Positions 1 through 7,195 of a stretch of 9,453 nt of DNA are shown here, one piece after another. A program made the translations under genes and the position numbers. Source of the stretch: CAZXVW01 sp964644025. Its GTDB lineage: Bacteria > Acidobacteriota > Terriglobia > Bryobacterales > Bryobacteraceae. The notes beneath the pieces were generated by a model. The model worked only from the letters and a program-made list of their open reading frames with translations, was not told the origin of the DNA and did no database searches. The first letter of the stretch is position 1; every line of letters starts with the position of its first letter. The stretch lies in the NCBI GenBank assembly GCA_964644025.1, contig CAZXVW010000169.1:1-9453 (forward strand), written 5' to 3'.

Positions 1-379
1 CGACAGTGCTTTTCCCCAGCGCCCGTTCGACGGCGCGCCGGGCCGCGTCCGGGCCGCGCTCGGGGTGCGCGATGCAGAGATGCCAGGCGCCGAATTCCTG
101 GCGGCCCCCGAAGTGGTTCTGCGAGCGGATGGAGATCACGTTCGGGGAGCTGCCGAACAGGCGCTGGAGCAGGACCCCGACGCCATGGCGGTCATTGACT
201 TCGATATGAGCCACGATAGCGTCGGCGCCACGCAGGGCCTCGCCCGGGGCGGGCCGCTGGGTGGGCCTGGACGGGGGAGTGCAAACCGCGGCCGGTTCCG
301 AGGCGCCGGTTTCCACCAGCTCCAGCAGTTGCCTGGCGAGGTCCTCGTTGGCGGCGAATGCGGGATCGTATTGGAACAT
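1..379 (-). CDS. GT-B-like glycosyltransferase paralog, N-terminal part only (runs off the window)
   Basis: An open frame of 126 codons reads from an ATG at 379 to the window edge; the 3' end is missing. The translation starts MFQYDPAFAANEDLARQLLE and aligns by eye with the N-terminal ~120 residues of the gene immediately upstream (387-1718). Shared stretches include DPAFA, LVETG, the pattern E-[VI]-N-x-[KR]-H-G-x-G, NV-x-SIRS-x-N, and FG-x-W-xx-CI; identity is roughly 40-60% in these blocks. The two genes are therefore tandem paralogs. The ATG lies 7 nt after the upstream stop and I see no Shine-Dalgarno sequence, so translation is probably coupled to the upstream gene. The glycosyltransferase assignment is carried over from the full-length paralog, because the diagnostic C-terminal half is outside the window. 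It could be full length or a truncated copy. No family name beyond this is recognised. Confidence 0.72.
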   Translation of the reverse strand, partial: MFQYDPAFAANEDLARQLLELVETGASEPAAVCTPPSRPTQRPAPGEALRGADAIVAHIEVNDRHGVGVLLQRLFGSSPNVISIRSQNHFGGRQEFGAWHLCIAHPERGPDAARRAVERALGKSTV

Positions 380-386
380 CGTAGAA

Positions 387-1718
387 TCAGCCGGGGCGGC
401 GCGCCGCCGGCCGGCTGCCTGCGTCCTCCGGCACCGGGCCGGTGTCGTAGCGGGAAAAGATTTCCTCGAAGCGGTTGTCGGCAGGGTGGCCCCGCTCGAT
501 CGAATCCGCGAGCCAGCGCACAACGCCGCGGTCGGAAAACCGCGGGCCGATGGCGGCCGCGTTCCGCCGCATCTCATCCTGCCGGGCGGGTTCCGAGATT
601 CGCGCGATCGCCTGCCGGACCGCCTTGCCCGAGTAGGGAGCGACTTCGCCGACCCCGAAGTGCTGCACGAAACGTGCGCCGCAGGTCTGCTCACTACCGA
701 GAATCAAGACGGGGATCTGCGCGGTTGCCAGGGCGAACAGAATCCGTCCGGGCAAGCTCAGCCGGGCCACGCCGGTGTTGCGCTCGTTCTTATCGAAGGC
801 GCTGACCGGGACGAGCACGTAAAGATAGTCCCGCAGCCTCCGCGCCAGTTCCGGCTCCGGGAGCAGGCCGAGCGGGCGGATACCGGCGCGCTCCAGGTCG
901 CGCTGGGGGAACTTCAGCCACGGCGATTGGGTGTTGCCATACCAGTCCACGGTACCGTCGCAGGCTTCCAGCGCGTCACAGGTCTTATCGAACCAGACCT
1001 GGTCCCAGAAACTTCCGATCAGAGCGCCGCGCCGGGCAGCGGCCCTCGCGGCGGAGGGCGGGAGCGGCTCAGCGGGCACCAGCGCATCAGGGACCACGGC
1101 GGGCAGAAGGTAGAACCGCAGTCCGTACTTGTGCTCATAGGCGGCCCGCAACTCCGGGTGCGTGGCGAGCCGGAGCGAACACTTCTGGAGGAATTCCCGC
1201 ATCAGTGGGTCCGGAATGCCGGGAACCGCCACGTTCTGATCGTCCATGAGATATGCGCACAGCCGGGCGCCGTAGGCTTCCTTAACGGCGATGGCGGTGA
1301 GCAGTTCATCGTTCAGGAAGGGTACGCACAGGGCCTGGCCGACGCGCCGGTTGCCGATGGCGGCCAGCACGCGGCGGAAGCACTCCGGGCGCGGCCTTCC
1401 CCGCTGCGGGATGCAGACGCTCCAGGAGCCGAAATCGTGATCGCCCCAGTCGTTCTTGGACCGAATAGAGAAAACGTTGGACCGGCCACGCAGGATTCTT
1501 TTCACCAGGGGGCCGGTGCCGTGCTTGCCGTTGATCTCGTTGGTGGTGATGACGACGTCCACCTCGGCGTTCGGATCCCGGCTGGCCCCTGGCGCGGTAA
1601 AGACTTCGAACTCGACGTCCGCCGCCGGCAGACGGGCGGCCGCGGAGCCGCCGGTTTCGACGAGGCCCCGGAGTTGCTCGCTGAGAACGCTGTTTCTGGC
1701 GAACGCCGGATCCATCAT
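387..1718 (-). CDS. GT-B-fold glycosyltransferase-like protein
   Basis: The 443-residue protein has no signal peptide or membrane segment, so it is probably cytoplasmic. Its two-lobed layout fits the GT-B fold. Residues 1-125 form an N-terminal part containing NEINGKHGTG (60-69). Residues 150-212 resemble the end of the first Rossmann lobe of GT4-type enzymes (YLMDDQ, then ATHPELRAAYEHKYG and LLPAVVP). Residues 231-410 form the donor-binding lobe, with GALIGSFWD at its start and LPGRILFALATAQIPVLILG at 322-341, the usual position of the 'component too popular to move' helix-strand unit of GT-B enzymes. Two ATGs lie side by side; I chose the first because GAGGAG sits 9 nt before it, overlapping the stop of the permease gene 16 nt upstream. 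It is probably co-transcribed with the permease and the following paralog. Donor and acceptor are unknown. The fold call is reasonable, but enzymatic activity is inferred. Confidence 0.75.
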   Translation of the reverse strand: MMDPAFARNSVLSEQLRGLVETGGSAAARLPAADVEFEVFTAPGASRDPNAEVDVVITTNEINGKHGTGPLVKRILRGRSNVFSIRSKNDWGDHDFGSWSVCIPQRGRPRPECFRRVLAAIGNRRVGQALCVPFLNDELLTAIAVKEAYGARLCAYLMDDQNVAVPGIPDPLMREFLQKCSLRLATHPELRAAYEHKYGLRFYLLPAVVPDALVPAEPLPPSAARAAARRGALIGSFWDQVWFDKTCDALEACDGTVDWYGNTQSPWLKFPQRDLERAGIRPLGLLPEPELARRLRDYLYVLVPVSAFDKNERNTGVARLSLPGRILFALATAQIPVLILGSEQTCGARFVQHFGVGEVAPYSGKAVRQAIARISEPARQDEMRRNAAAIGPRFSDRGVVRWLADSIERGHPADNRFEEIFSRYDTGPVPEDAGSRPAARRPG

Positions 1719-1734
1719 CGGGCGCCACTCCTCT

Positions 1735-2898
1735 TTAGGCCGGTGGCGGGGCGAGGGCCTCCTGTTTCGCCAGCGCCGGGCGGAGGATGAGGTTCACCAC
1801 GATCATGATTATCGAGAGGGCCGGCAGCACCAGCAGGGCCGTCCCAAGCCTGGTGGGATCATCGCCCGCGATGCCCCCGATGATCGGGGAACTGACCACG
1901 AGGCCGATCCAGCCGGAAGTAATGACGATGCCCATGGCGGTGGCCGTCATTTTGGGGAACGCGTTGCCCACCATGGCCAGGGTGGTGGGAAAGACGGGCG
2001 CCATCGCCAGTCCGGCGCAGAAGACCGCGATCCAGGCCATCCGGGGATCACTGGTTTGGAGCATCCCGAAAGTGGTGAGCACCATCAGCGCGGCCGCCGC
2101 CAGCGTGACGGTCTCCGGGCGGATCTTCATCAAAATGGGGGCCACCACCATACGGCCGATCAACAGCCCGAGCGCGAAGCCCAGCGAGAGAATGTTGAGC
2201 GACTGCGACGGGCTTACTCCCTGGGCCTGCAGATGGCGCGGCAGCCAGTTCCAGACGCCGACCTCGCAGGCCACATACAGGAACAGGAAAAGCGCGAGCA
2301 GGTACAGGGCCGGCCGTCCCAGCAGGAGTCCGGCCTCGGAGAGCCGGAAACTCCGCTCTCCGGAAGGCGGAGGGATGGGCGCCACCGCGTGCACGGCCAC
2401 GGTGACGGCGGTGAGCACAGCGGTCAGATAGCAGAGCGTCAAGGTATTACCGCCGAACAAATTCGCCGCGATGAACGGTGTGGCCAGCCCGCCCAGTCCG
2501 AAGAACAAGTTGAGGAAATTCATGAGGGTAGCGCGCCGGGTCTCGCTGACGTCGCTGACCAGGGTGTTCGCGCCGGTGACGATGATGCCGCCGCCCACGC
2601 CGAGCAGGAAGAACAGCAGCACAATCATTACGTAACCGGTGGAATGCGGCAGCACGAACAATGACACCGCCACCAGGGAGAGCCCGAGTAGCAATCCGGT
2701 CTTTTTCCCCTTGTTGTCGATCAGCGGCCCGACCGACACCGAAGCGATCGCCAGCCCAAGCCCCTGCGCCAGGGCGATGTAGCCGTTCTGGGCCGGGGTG
2801 AGGCTGAACGCGCTCGACAGCGACGGCAGCAAGGTTCCCAACATCGCGGCGATCATTCCATAGACGAAGATCGCCAGGATGGCGGCGATGATGATCAT
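1735..2898 (-). CDS. MFS transporter, FHS (fucose permease)-like
   Basis: An inner-membrane secondary transporter of 387 residues, the usual MFS length, with about 12 hydrophobic segments covering nearly the whole chain. The loop between helices 2 and 3 carries the MFS motif A (GPLIDNKGKKTGL, 57-69). Features recalling the FHS sugar:proton symporters include NFLNLFFGLGGLATPFIAA (127-145), an acidic residue in a mid-protein helix (YVACEVGVWNWLP, Glu212) and APVFPTTLAMVGNAFP (300-315). A sugar or sugar-derivative substrate is inferred from family and neighbours. The frame extends 20 codons further upstream, but the ATG at 2898 is preferred: GGAGGA lies 6 nt before it, the membrane segment begins at once, and the longer version would start inside the terminator. 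The gene follows the oxidoreductase by 83 nt across that terminator and is followed by the glycosyltransferase pair. Confidence 0.88.
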   Translation of the reverse strand: MIIIAAILAIFVYGMIAAMLGTLLPSLSSAFSLTPAQNGYIALAQGLGLAIASVSVGPLIDNKGKKTGLLLGLSLVAVSLFVLPHSTGYVMIVLLFFLLGVGGGIIVTGANTLVSDVSETRRATLMNFLNLFFGLGGLATPFIAANLFGGNTLTLCYLTAVLTAVTVAVHAVAPIPPPSGERSFRLSEAGLLLGRPALYLLALFLFLYVACEVGVWNWLPRHLQAQGVSPSQSLNILSLGFALGLLIGRMVVAPILMKIRPETVTLAAAALMVLTTFGMLQTSDPRMAWIAVFCAGLAMAPVFPTTLAMVGNAFPKMTATAMGIVITSGWIGLVVSSPIIGGIAGDDPTRLGTALLVLPALSIIMIVVNLILRPALAKQEALAPPPA

Positions 2899-2904
2899 CA
2901 GGAT

Positions 2905-2910
2905 TCCTCC
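2905..2910 (-). promoter_or_regulatory. Ribosome binding site that fixes the MFS start
   Basis: GGAGGA on the minus strand, 6 nt before the ATG at 2898, is a near-ideal Shine-Dalgarno sequence. It rules out the longer frame starting at 2958, whose first codons overlap the upstream terminator. Confidence 0.8.
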
Positions 2911-2916
2911 ATGCAG

Positions 2917-2954
2917 AAAAAAATCAGACCGCAACCCTGGACCGGGCTGCGGTC
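2917..2954 (-). terminator. Intrinsic terminator between oxidoreductase and MFS genes
   Basis: Read on the minus strand, GACCGCAGCCC and GGGTTGCGGTC form an 11-bp stem (one G-T wobble) around a 6-nt loop, followed by TGA and seven T. This is a textbook rho-independent terminator 27 nt after the oxidoreductase stop codon. Only 18 nt separate the T run from the MFS start codon. The permease operon must therefore be read through this terminator or start from a promoter overlapping it. Confidence 0.88.
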
Positions 2955-2981
2955 TCAAATGTTATCAGAAAATGGAGCCGG

Positions 2982-4253
2982 TTAAACGAAGCTATACTTC
3001 CTCGCCTTGTTGTCCCACAAGATCTTCTTGTTGTTCTTGTAAGACAGTGTCGCCATGTGGCCGGAAATCGCCGCTTCCTCGCCGGTCTCGACCGGCGCCA
3101 CGAGCTTGGCCTGACCCCGGATCGCCTGAATCCAGTTCCGGATGTGAGCTTCGACCGCCAGGTTGTCATTCTTCGGAAGGTATAGCTTCACCTCCTTGCG
3201 GGCGGCCACGTGAGGCGGCGCCTTGCCTCGGAACGTCTCGGGGTAGAAGTTAAGGTACTGGCGGTTCAGGACCTCGATGGTGCCCTCGCTTCCCATGAAT
3301 TGTTCCCCGTAGCCGAAATGGGCGTTGCCGAAGTAGCAACTGTAGTTAATGTGGAACTTGCCGGGGTATTCATAAATAGCGCTGAGGCAATCGGGGACCT
3401 CGCGGCCGTCGGGCCACTGGTAGATTCCACCGGAGGCCATGCAGGAAAGCGGGACCCTCTTGCTGCACACGAAATTGGTGATGTCGGTCTGGTGGACCAG
3501 CAGGTCCGTGGAGATCCCGCCGGAATAATCCCAGTAACACCGCCATTGATAGAAGCGGCGCTTGTCGAACGGACGCTTCGGCGCCGGTCCCAGGAAAGCC
3601 TCCCAGTCCGTGTTGCTGGGGTTGGCGTCCTCGGGGATTTCATAGCGCCAGGGCCCGTTGCCGGGCAGCGAGTTGCGGTACCAGAAGGCGCGGACGTAAT
3701 GGATTTCGCCGATCATGCCCTGGTCCAGCATGTCCTTGGCCATGTGGTAAAGCGAATTACTGCGGTTCTGAGTGCCGACCTGGATTACGCGGTCCGAGGC
3801 CTTCGCCGCCCTCAGGATCTCCTCGCCTTCTTCGATGGTGTGGGAGAGCGGTTTTTCCACGTAGATGTGCTTGTTGGCCTTCAGGGCCTCCAGCACCATT
3901 TGATGGTGCAGGTGCTCTGGGGTGGCGATGACCACCGCGTCAATGGAGGGATCGGCCAATATATCGTGGTAGTCCTTGGTCGTCTTGGGAACGTTTCCGC
4001 CCATGGTCTGGACGCGGTCCTTTCCGCGCGCCAGCCGGCCGTCAAAAGCGTCGCACACGTAGTCGATTTGCGCGTTCTTGTTCTTGCCGACATAGAACCG
4101 TTCCATCAGGTAATAGCCACGGCCGCCGGACCCGATCCAACCGAAGCTGAGCCGGTCACTGGGCGCCCAGGCCGAAAGCACGGCGGGCGCCGAGGCCAGC
4201 GCGGCCGCCGCCGAACTTCTCACAAAAGATCGCCGGGTAAAGTCTTGGGACAT
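2982..4253 (-). CDS. Tat-exported Gfo/Idh/MocA family oxidoreductase
   Basis: A predicted NAD(P)-dependent sugar-type oxidoreductase of 423 residues. Residues 1-30 are a twin-arginine signal (TRRSFVRSSAAAALASAPAV), so export in folded, cofactor-loaded form is expected. The Rossmann domain begins with GWIGSGGRG (38-46), and VIATPEHLHHQMVLEALKA (108-126) leads to the family's EKP motif at 133-135, with Lys134 as the usual active-site lysine. The C-terminal alpha/beta domain contains GGISTDLLVHQTDI (245-258), typical of the exported branch common in Acidobacteriota and Planctomycetota. The ATG at 4253 has AAGGAG 10 nt upstream and leads straight into the Tat signal. The gene is divergent from the hydrolase and ends in a strong terminator. 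Substrate is unknown; a sugar or polyol is the family norm. I do not see the motifs I associate with the GH109 glycosidase branch. Confidence 0.92.
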   Translation of the reverse strand: MSQDFTRRSFVRSSAAAALASAPAVLSAWAPSDRLSFGWIGSGGRGYYLMERFYVGKNKNAQIDYVCDAFDGRLARGKDRVQTMGGNVPKTTKDYHDILADPSIDAVVIATPEHLHHQMVLEALKANKHIYVEKPLSHTIEEGEEILRAAKASDRVIQVGTQNRSNSLYHMAKDMLDQGMIGEIHYVRAFWYRNSLPGNGPWRYEIPEDANPSNTDWEAFLGPAPKRPFDKRRFYQWRCYWDYSGGISTDLLVHQTDITNFVCSKRVPLSCMASGGIYQWPDGREVPDCLSAIYEYPGKFHINYSCYFGNAHFGYGEQFMGSEGTIEVLNRQYLNFYPETFRGKAPPHVAARKEVKLYLPKNDNLAVEAHIRNWIQAIRGQAKLVAPVETGEEAAISGHMATLSYKNNKKILWDNKARKYSFV

Positions 4254-4287
4254 GTATAGAACGCTCCTTGGGTAATCTACCTAATCC

Positions 4288-4322
4288 AGCATAGCAATAC
4301 CGCGGACGCGGGAAAACCCGCG
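4288..4322 (-). promoter_or_regulatory. Candidate promoter and palindromic operator for the oxidoreductase gene
   Basis: The 127-nt divergent gap holds a perfect inverted repeat, CGCGGGAAAACCCGCG (4307-4322). On the minus strand, TATGCT (4288-4293) could be a -10 box, and with a 17-nt spacer the -35 position (TTTTCC, 4311-4316) falls in the middle of the palindrome. The implied leader is about 27 nt and contains the AAGGAG of the oxidoreductase gene. The -35 match is poor, so the promoter is speculative; the palindrome itself is plain. It could be a repressor or activator site or just a GC-rich chance repeat. Confidence 0.3.
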
Positions 4323-4380
4323 GCAGGGAGGGGTGTGCGAACGATCCAGGTTAGTGTAGACTGTACCAGGAGTCAGCCTC

Positions 4381-5388
4381 ATGAACAACCAAGCCAGGAT
4401 GCGATGGCGGCCGGCAATGGGTCCGGCCACCCTGTTTTCGATAATTTTGCTTGCCGGGATGCTGGGCACCGGTGCGGCCCAGCAGCGGCGTACGGCGCCG
4501 CGGCAGCGGCCCGCCCGCCCCGTGCCTACCGCCGAGCAGGTTCAGAAACGGCTGCCGCCGGGGGTGAAATTCGTGCCGGACATCGCCTACCGCGAAGGAA
4601 ACAAGGCCTGGCGGCTTGATCTGTACCTGCCGGCCGAACGAGGCGCAAAGCCGCGGCCCGGGCTGGTTTTTGTGCACGGTGGCGGCTGGCGTGGGGGCGA
4701 TAAGCGCTCGGTGCTGTTCTTGAACGGCGGCATCGAATATGCCAGCAGCGGGTACGTGGCGATCAGCGTGAACTACCGGCTTAGTGGGGAAGCGCCGTTT
4801 CCGGCCTGCGTGGAGGATGTCAAGTGCGCCGTGCGCTGGTTCCGGGCCAATGCCTCCAAGTACAACGTCGATCCGCAGCGGATCGGCGGCTACGGCAATT
4901 CGGCCGGGGCACACCTGGTGGCGATGCTGGGACTGGTTGGCAAGGAGGCGGGCCTGGAAGGGGACGGCCCTTACCAGGAGCAGTCAAGTCTTCTGAACGC
5001 GGTTTGCCCGTCGGCCACCCCGACAGATTTCCTCCACTGGCGGGATGACCAGCCGATGCGCCCGCGGCCAGGCACCAGTGGCGGGCTGCTGGCCGGCCCA
5101 GAGGATACGTTCCTGGAGCGCGCCAGGAGGGCTTCGCCGATCACTTACGTGCGCGCCGACGCTCCGCCGTTTCTGTTGTTCCACGGAAACGCCGACCGGA
5201 CCGTGCCCCTCAGCCAGTCGACCCGGTTCGTGAAGGCGCTGCGTGAGGCCGGCGCCAAGCAGGTGACGCTGTTTATCGTCGACGGCGAGGGGCACGGCGC
5301 CTTCACCGCCGGGGCGCCGATGACCGTGGCGGCCCGGAAGGCGTTCTTCGACAGCACCATCGGTCCCAAGGCGAAAGGCTCACGATGA
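4381..5388 (+). CDS. Secreted alpha/beta hydrolase (BD-FAE / esterase-lipase type)
   Basis: A predicted carboxylic-ester hydrolase of 335 residues. A basic start and a hydrophobic stretch at about 17-33, ending GTGAA, look like a Sec signal peptide, followed by a Pro/Arg-rich linker. The catalytic domain has the oxyanion-hole motif HGGGW (99-103), the nucleophile elbow GNSAG (172-176, Ser174), a probable acid Asp272 in HGNADRTVP and His305 in GEGHGAF: a complete triad in the expected order. This layout matches the BD-FAE/acetyl-xylan-esterase-like group, whose members remove acyl groups from carbohydrates; the actual substrate is not evident. The ATG at 4381 has AGGAG 8 nt upstream. It is the first gene of the plus-strand unit, divergent from the oxidoreductase and followed by the sulfatase, which fits removal of ester groups from one carbohydrate. 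Confidence 0.9.
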   Translation: MNNQARMRWRPAMGPATLFSIILLAGMLGTGAAQQRRTAPRQRPARPVPTAEQVQKRLPPGVKFVPDIAYREGNKAWRLDLYLPAERGAKPRPGLVFVHGGGWRGGDKRSVLFLNGGIEYASSGYVAISVNYRLSGEAPFPACVEDVKCAVRWFRANASKYNVDPQRIGGYGNSAGAHLVAMLGLVGKEAGLEGDGPYQEQSSLLNAVCPSATPTDFLHWRDDQPMRPRPGTSGGLLAGPEDTFLERARRASPITYVRADAPPFLLFHGNADRTVPLSQSTRFVKALREAGAKQVTLFIVDGEGHGAFTAGAPMTVAARKAFFDSTIGPKAKGSR

Positions 5389-5537
5389 GGGCATCCTGGC
5401 TTCGGCCGGCCGTGTTCCTTCTGAAGGCCGTCGCCAGGCCAGCATTTGGCCGCCGTTTGAGTCCGCCGCGGGGCAACGCCAGCAGCGATGCAAATAGATC
5501 AGCTAGGCAAACACCGTCATCCATGCCTTCCATCTGA
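5385..5537 (+). CDS. Possible 50-aa ORF coupled to the hydrolase stop (unrecognised)
   Basis: An ATG overlaps the hydrolase stop as ATGA, the arrangement typical of translational coupling, and opens a frame of 50 codons ending in TGA at 5535-5537, 10 nt before the sulfatase start. The product begins MRASWLRPAVFLLKAVARPA; it is basic at the N-terminus, has a short hydrophobic stretch and turns Ser/Pro-rich and polar. I recognise no family. It fills the otherwise empty gap between the two enzymes and its stop sits at the sulfatase ribosome binding site. It may be a non-coding linker that happens to be open, since GC-rich DNA often gives such frames, or a ribosome-delivery leader for the sulfatase. 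Confidence 0.25.
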   Translation: MRASWLRPAVFLLKAVARPAFGRRLSPPRGNASSDANRSARQTPSSMPSI

Positions 5538-5547
5538 AGGGAAGCCA

Positions 5548-7164
5548 TTGACCCGCCGACGGTTTCTCGGCGCCGGCGGGCTCACGGCGCTGGCTCCAGC
5601 CATTCTGTCCTGCTCGCGGACCAGGCCGGCCCGTCCGAACGTGCTGCTGATTGTGTGCGACGACCTGAACGATTCGATCACCGGCATGGGAGGTCATCCG
5701 CAGGCCCGCACGCCGAACATCAATCGCCTGATGCGGATGGGCGTTCGCTTTACCAACGCCCACTCGAACGCTCCCATCTGCGCTCCGGCTCGCGCCTGCC
5801 TGTTCAGCGGGATCTACCCGCACCATTCCGGCATCATCGAATTCAAGCCCATGCTGTCGAGCCCGCTGCTGCGAAACTCCGTCTTCCTGTTCGAGCACTT
5901 TCGCAGCCACGGGTACGAGATCTGGGGAACCGGGAAACTGTACCATTACTGGCGGGACTATCGGGGCATCTGGGACAACCCGGGGGGCGGCTCGAGCTTC
6001 GGGTACCGGACCGAGTACGGTCCCTTTCCGGACAACGGCAAGAAGGCTGACATGAGCGTGGTTCACCCGTCGATGAGCTTCATCGAACGGTTGATCAAGG
6101 ATCACGATTCGAAAATGTGGAAGGCGCGAGGCGAACACTGCTTCGCGCCGCTCTCAGACGTGCCGGCGCCGCCTAAATACCCCGGCTGGCGCTATTATGA
6201 CAAGCCGTTCCGGTACCACGACGAAACGGACCGCGACCTGATGCCCGACGAACTCTCGGCGCGATGGGCGAGCCAGATTCTTCAACAGCCTCACGCGGAA
6301 CCATTCCTGCTCGGCGTCGGCTTTGTTCGCCCGCACACCCCGCTCTACGTACCGAAGAAGTACTTCGACCTGTTCCCGCTCGATGAGATCCAACTGCCCC
6401 CGTACAAGGAAGACGACCTGGATGACTGCCGCAACTTTTTGGGGTTGATTTTCCAGTACGGATTCCAGCGGCACCGCCTGTACCAGCAGACGCATCTCTG
6501 GAAGCGTTTCATTCAGGCTTACCTGGCCGCCGTGGCTTTCGCCGACGAGCAGATCGGCCGGCTGCTCGACGCGCTTGAGGAGAGCCGCTACGCCGGTAAC
6601 ACCATCGTGATTCTCACCGGCGATCATGGCTTCCATATGGGCGAAAAGCATTACAACTTCAAGCTCACCAACTGGGAAGAGGCCACGCGGGTCCCGCTGG
6701 TGGTAGCCGCCCCGGGTCTGAGCCGAAAGGGAGGCAGTTGTGAGCACCCCGTCTCCCACGTGGATATCTACCGCACCCTGGTGGATCTGTGCGGCCTGCC
6801 GGCGAATCCGAACGAGGGCCGCAGCGGCCATCCGCTCGACGGGCACAGCCTGCGGCCGTTCCTTGAAGATCCGCAAAACGGGGCGTGGGATGGTCCCGAC
6901 GTGGCGCTGATCGGGGTGTATGGAGCCCGGAAGGCCGGCCAACAGGGAACTTATCACAATTTCTCCGTCCGGAGCCGCCGCTGGCGGTATACGCTTTATG
7001 AAAACGGCGCCGAGGAGTTGTACGACCACGGCCGGGATCCCAACGAGTGGACGAACCTTGCAGGCGATGATCGCTACGCGGCGATCAAGGCCGATCTGAG
7101 GCGGAAGCTCCGGGCCATGCTCGGCCGTGAGTCGCGGTCCCGGGCCGCCGGTGCGGGTTCCTGA
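5548..7164 (+). CDS. Exported Cys-type sulfatase, iduronate-2-sulfatase-like
   Basis: A predicted sulfate-ester hydrolase of 538 residues if started at TTG 5548. That start is preferred because AAGGGA lies 5 nt before it and it leads directly into a Tat signal (TRRRFLGAGG) ending in a lipobox-like ILSC (Cys22). The ATG at 5488 would add 20 unsignal-like residues and lacks a ribosome binding site. Active-site landmarks: metal ligands Asp38-Asp39 (VCDDLND), CAPAR at 78-82 (Cys78 to be converted to formylglycine), GTGKLYH (Lys130, His133), RPHTP (His263), and GDHGFHMGEK (Asp359, His360, Lys367). The opening DDLND and these blocks recall the iduronate-2-sulfatase group. One variation: SG replaces the usual TG after the C-x-P-x-R motif. 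A formylglycine-generating enzyme is required and is not in the window. A Tat route would let it act in the cytoplasm before export. Probably co-transcribed with the hydrolase. Confidence 0.9.
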   Translation: MTRRRFLGAGGLTALAPAILSCSRTRPARPNVLLIVCDDLNDSITGMGGHPQARTPNINRLMRMGVRFTNAHSNAPICAPARACLFSGIYPHHSGIIEFKPMLSSPLLRNSVFLFEHFRSHGYEIWGTGKLYHYWRDYRGIWDNPGGGSSFGYRTEYGPFPDNGKKADMSVVHPSMSFIERLIKDHDSKMWKARGEHCFAPLSDVPAPPKYPGWRYYDKPFRYHDETDRDLMPDELSARWASQILQQPHAEPFLLGVGFVRPHTPLYVPKKYFDLFPLDEIQLPPYKEDDLDDCRNFLGLIFQYGFQRHRLYQQTHLWKRFIQAYLAAVAFADEQIGRLLDALEESRYAGNTIVILTGDHGFHMGEKHYNFKLTNWEEATRVPLVVAAPGLSRKGGSCEHPVSHVDIYRTLVDLCGLPANPNEGRSGHPLDGHSLRPFLEDPQNGAWDGPDVALIGVYGARKAGQQGTYHNFSVRSRRWRYTLYENGAEELYDHGRDPNEWTNLAGDDRYAAIKADLRRKLRAMLGRESRSRAAGAGS

Positions 7165-7195
7165 TCCCGGCGTAATGGAGAAGCGTTCCGCTGCC

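Noticed and set aside
261..1790. A 509-codon open frame on the plus strand
   Set aside because: It lies antisense to the glycosyltransferase-like gene, its product is low-complexity Ala/Gly/Arg/Pro-rich with no recognisable domain, and the minus-strand gene has a ribosome binding site and family motifs. Long antisense frames are common in GC-rich DNA.
1456..2664. A 402-codon open frame on the plus strand opposite the permease
   Set aside because: Its translation is a His/Gly/Gln/Arg-rich polar string, the expected mirror of a hydrophobic membrane protein. The permease on the other strand is clearly real.
2982..4253. Oxidoreductase as a GH109-type NAD-dependent glycosidase
   Set aside because: The Rossmann and EKP motifs are common to the whole Gfo/Idh/MocA superfamily, and I do not see the GH109-associated motif I would expect, so a generic call is safer.
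3210..4259. A 349-codon plus-strand frame opposite the oxidoreductase
   Set aside because: It is an antisense shadow of a gene with a Tat signal, Rossmann motif and EKP motif, and shows no family features of its own.
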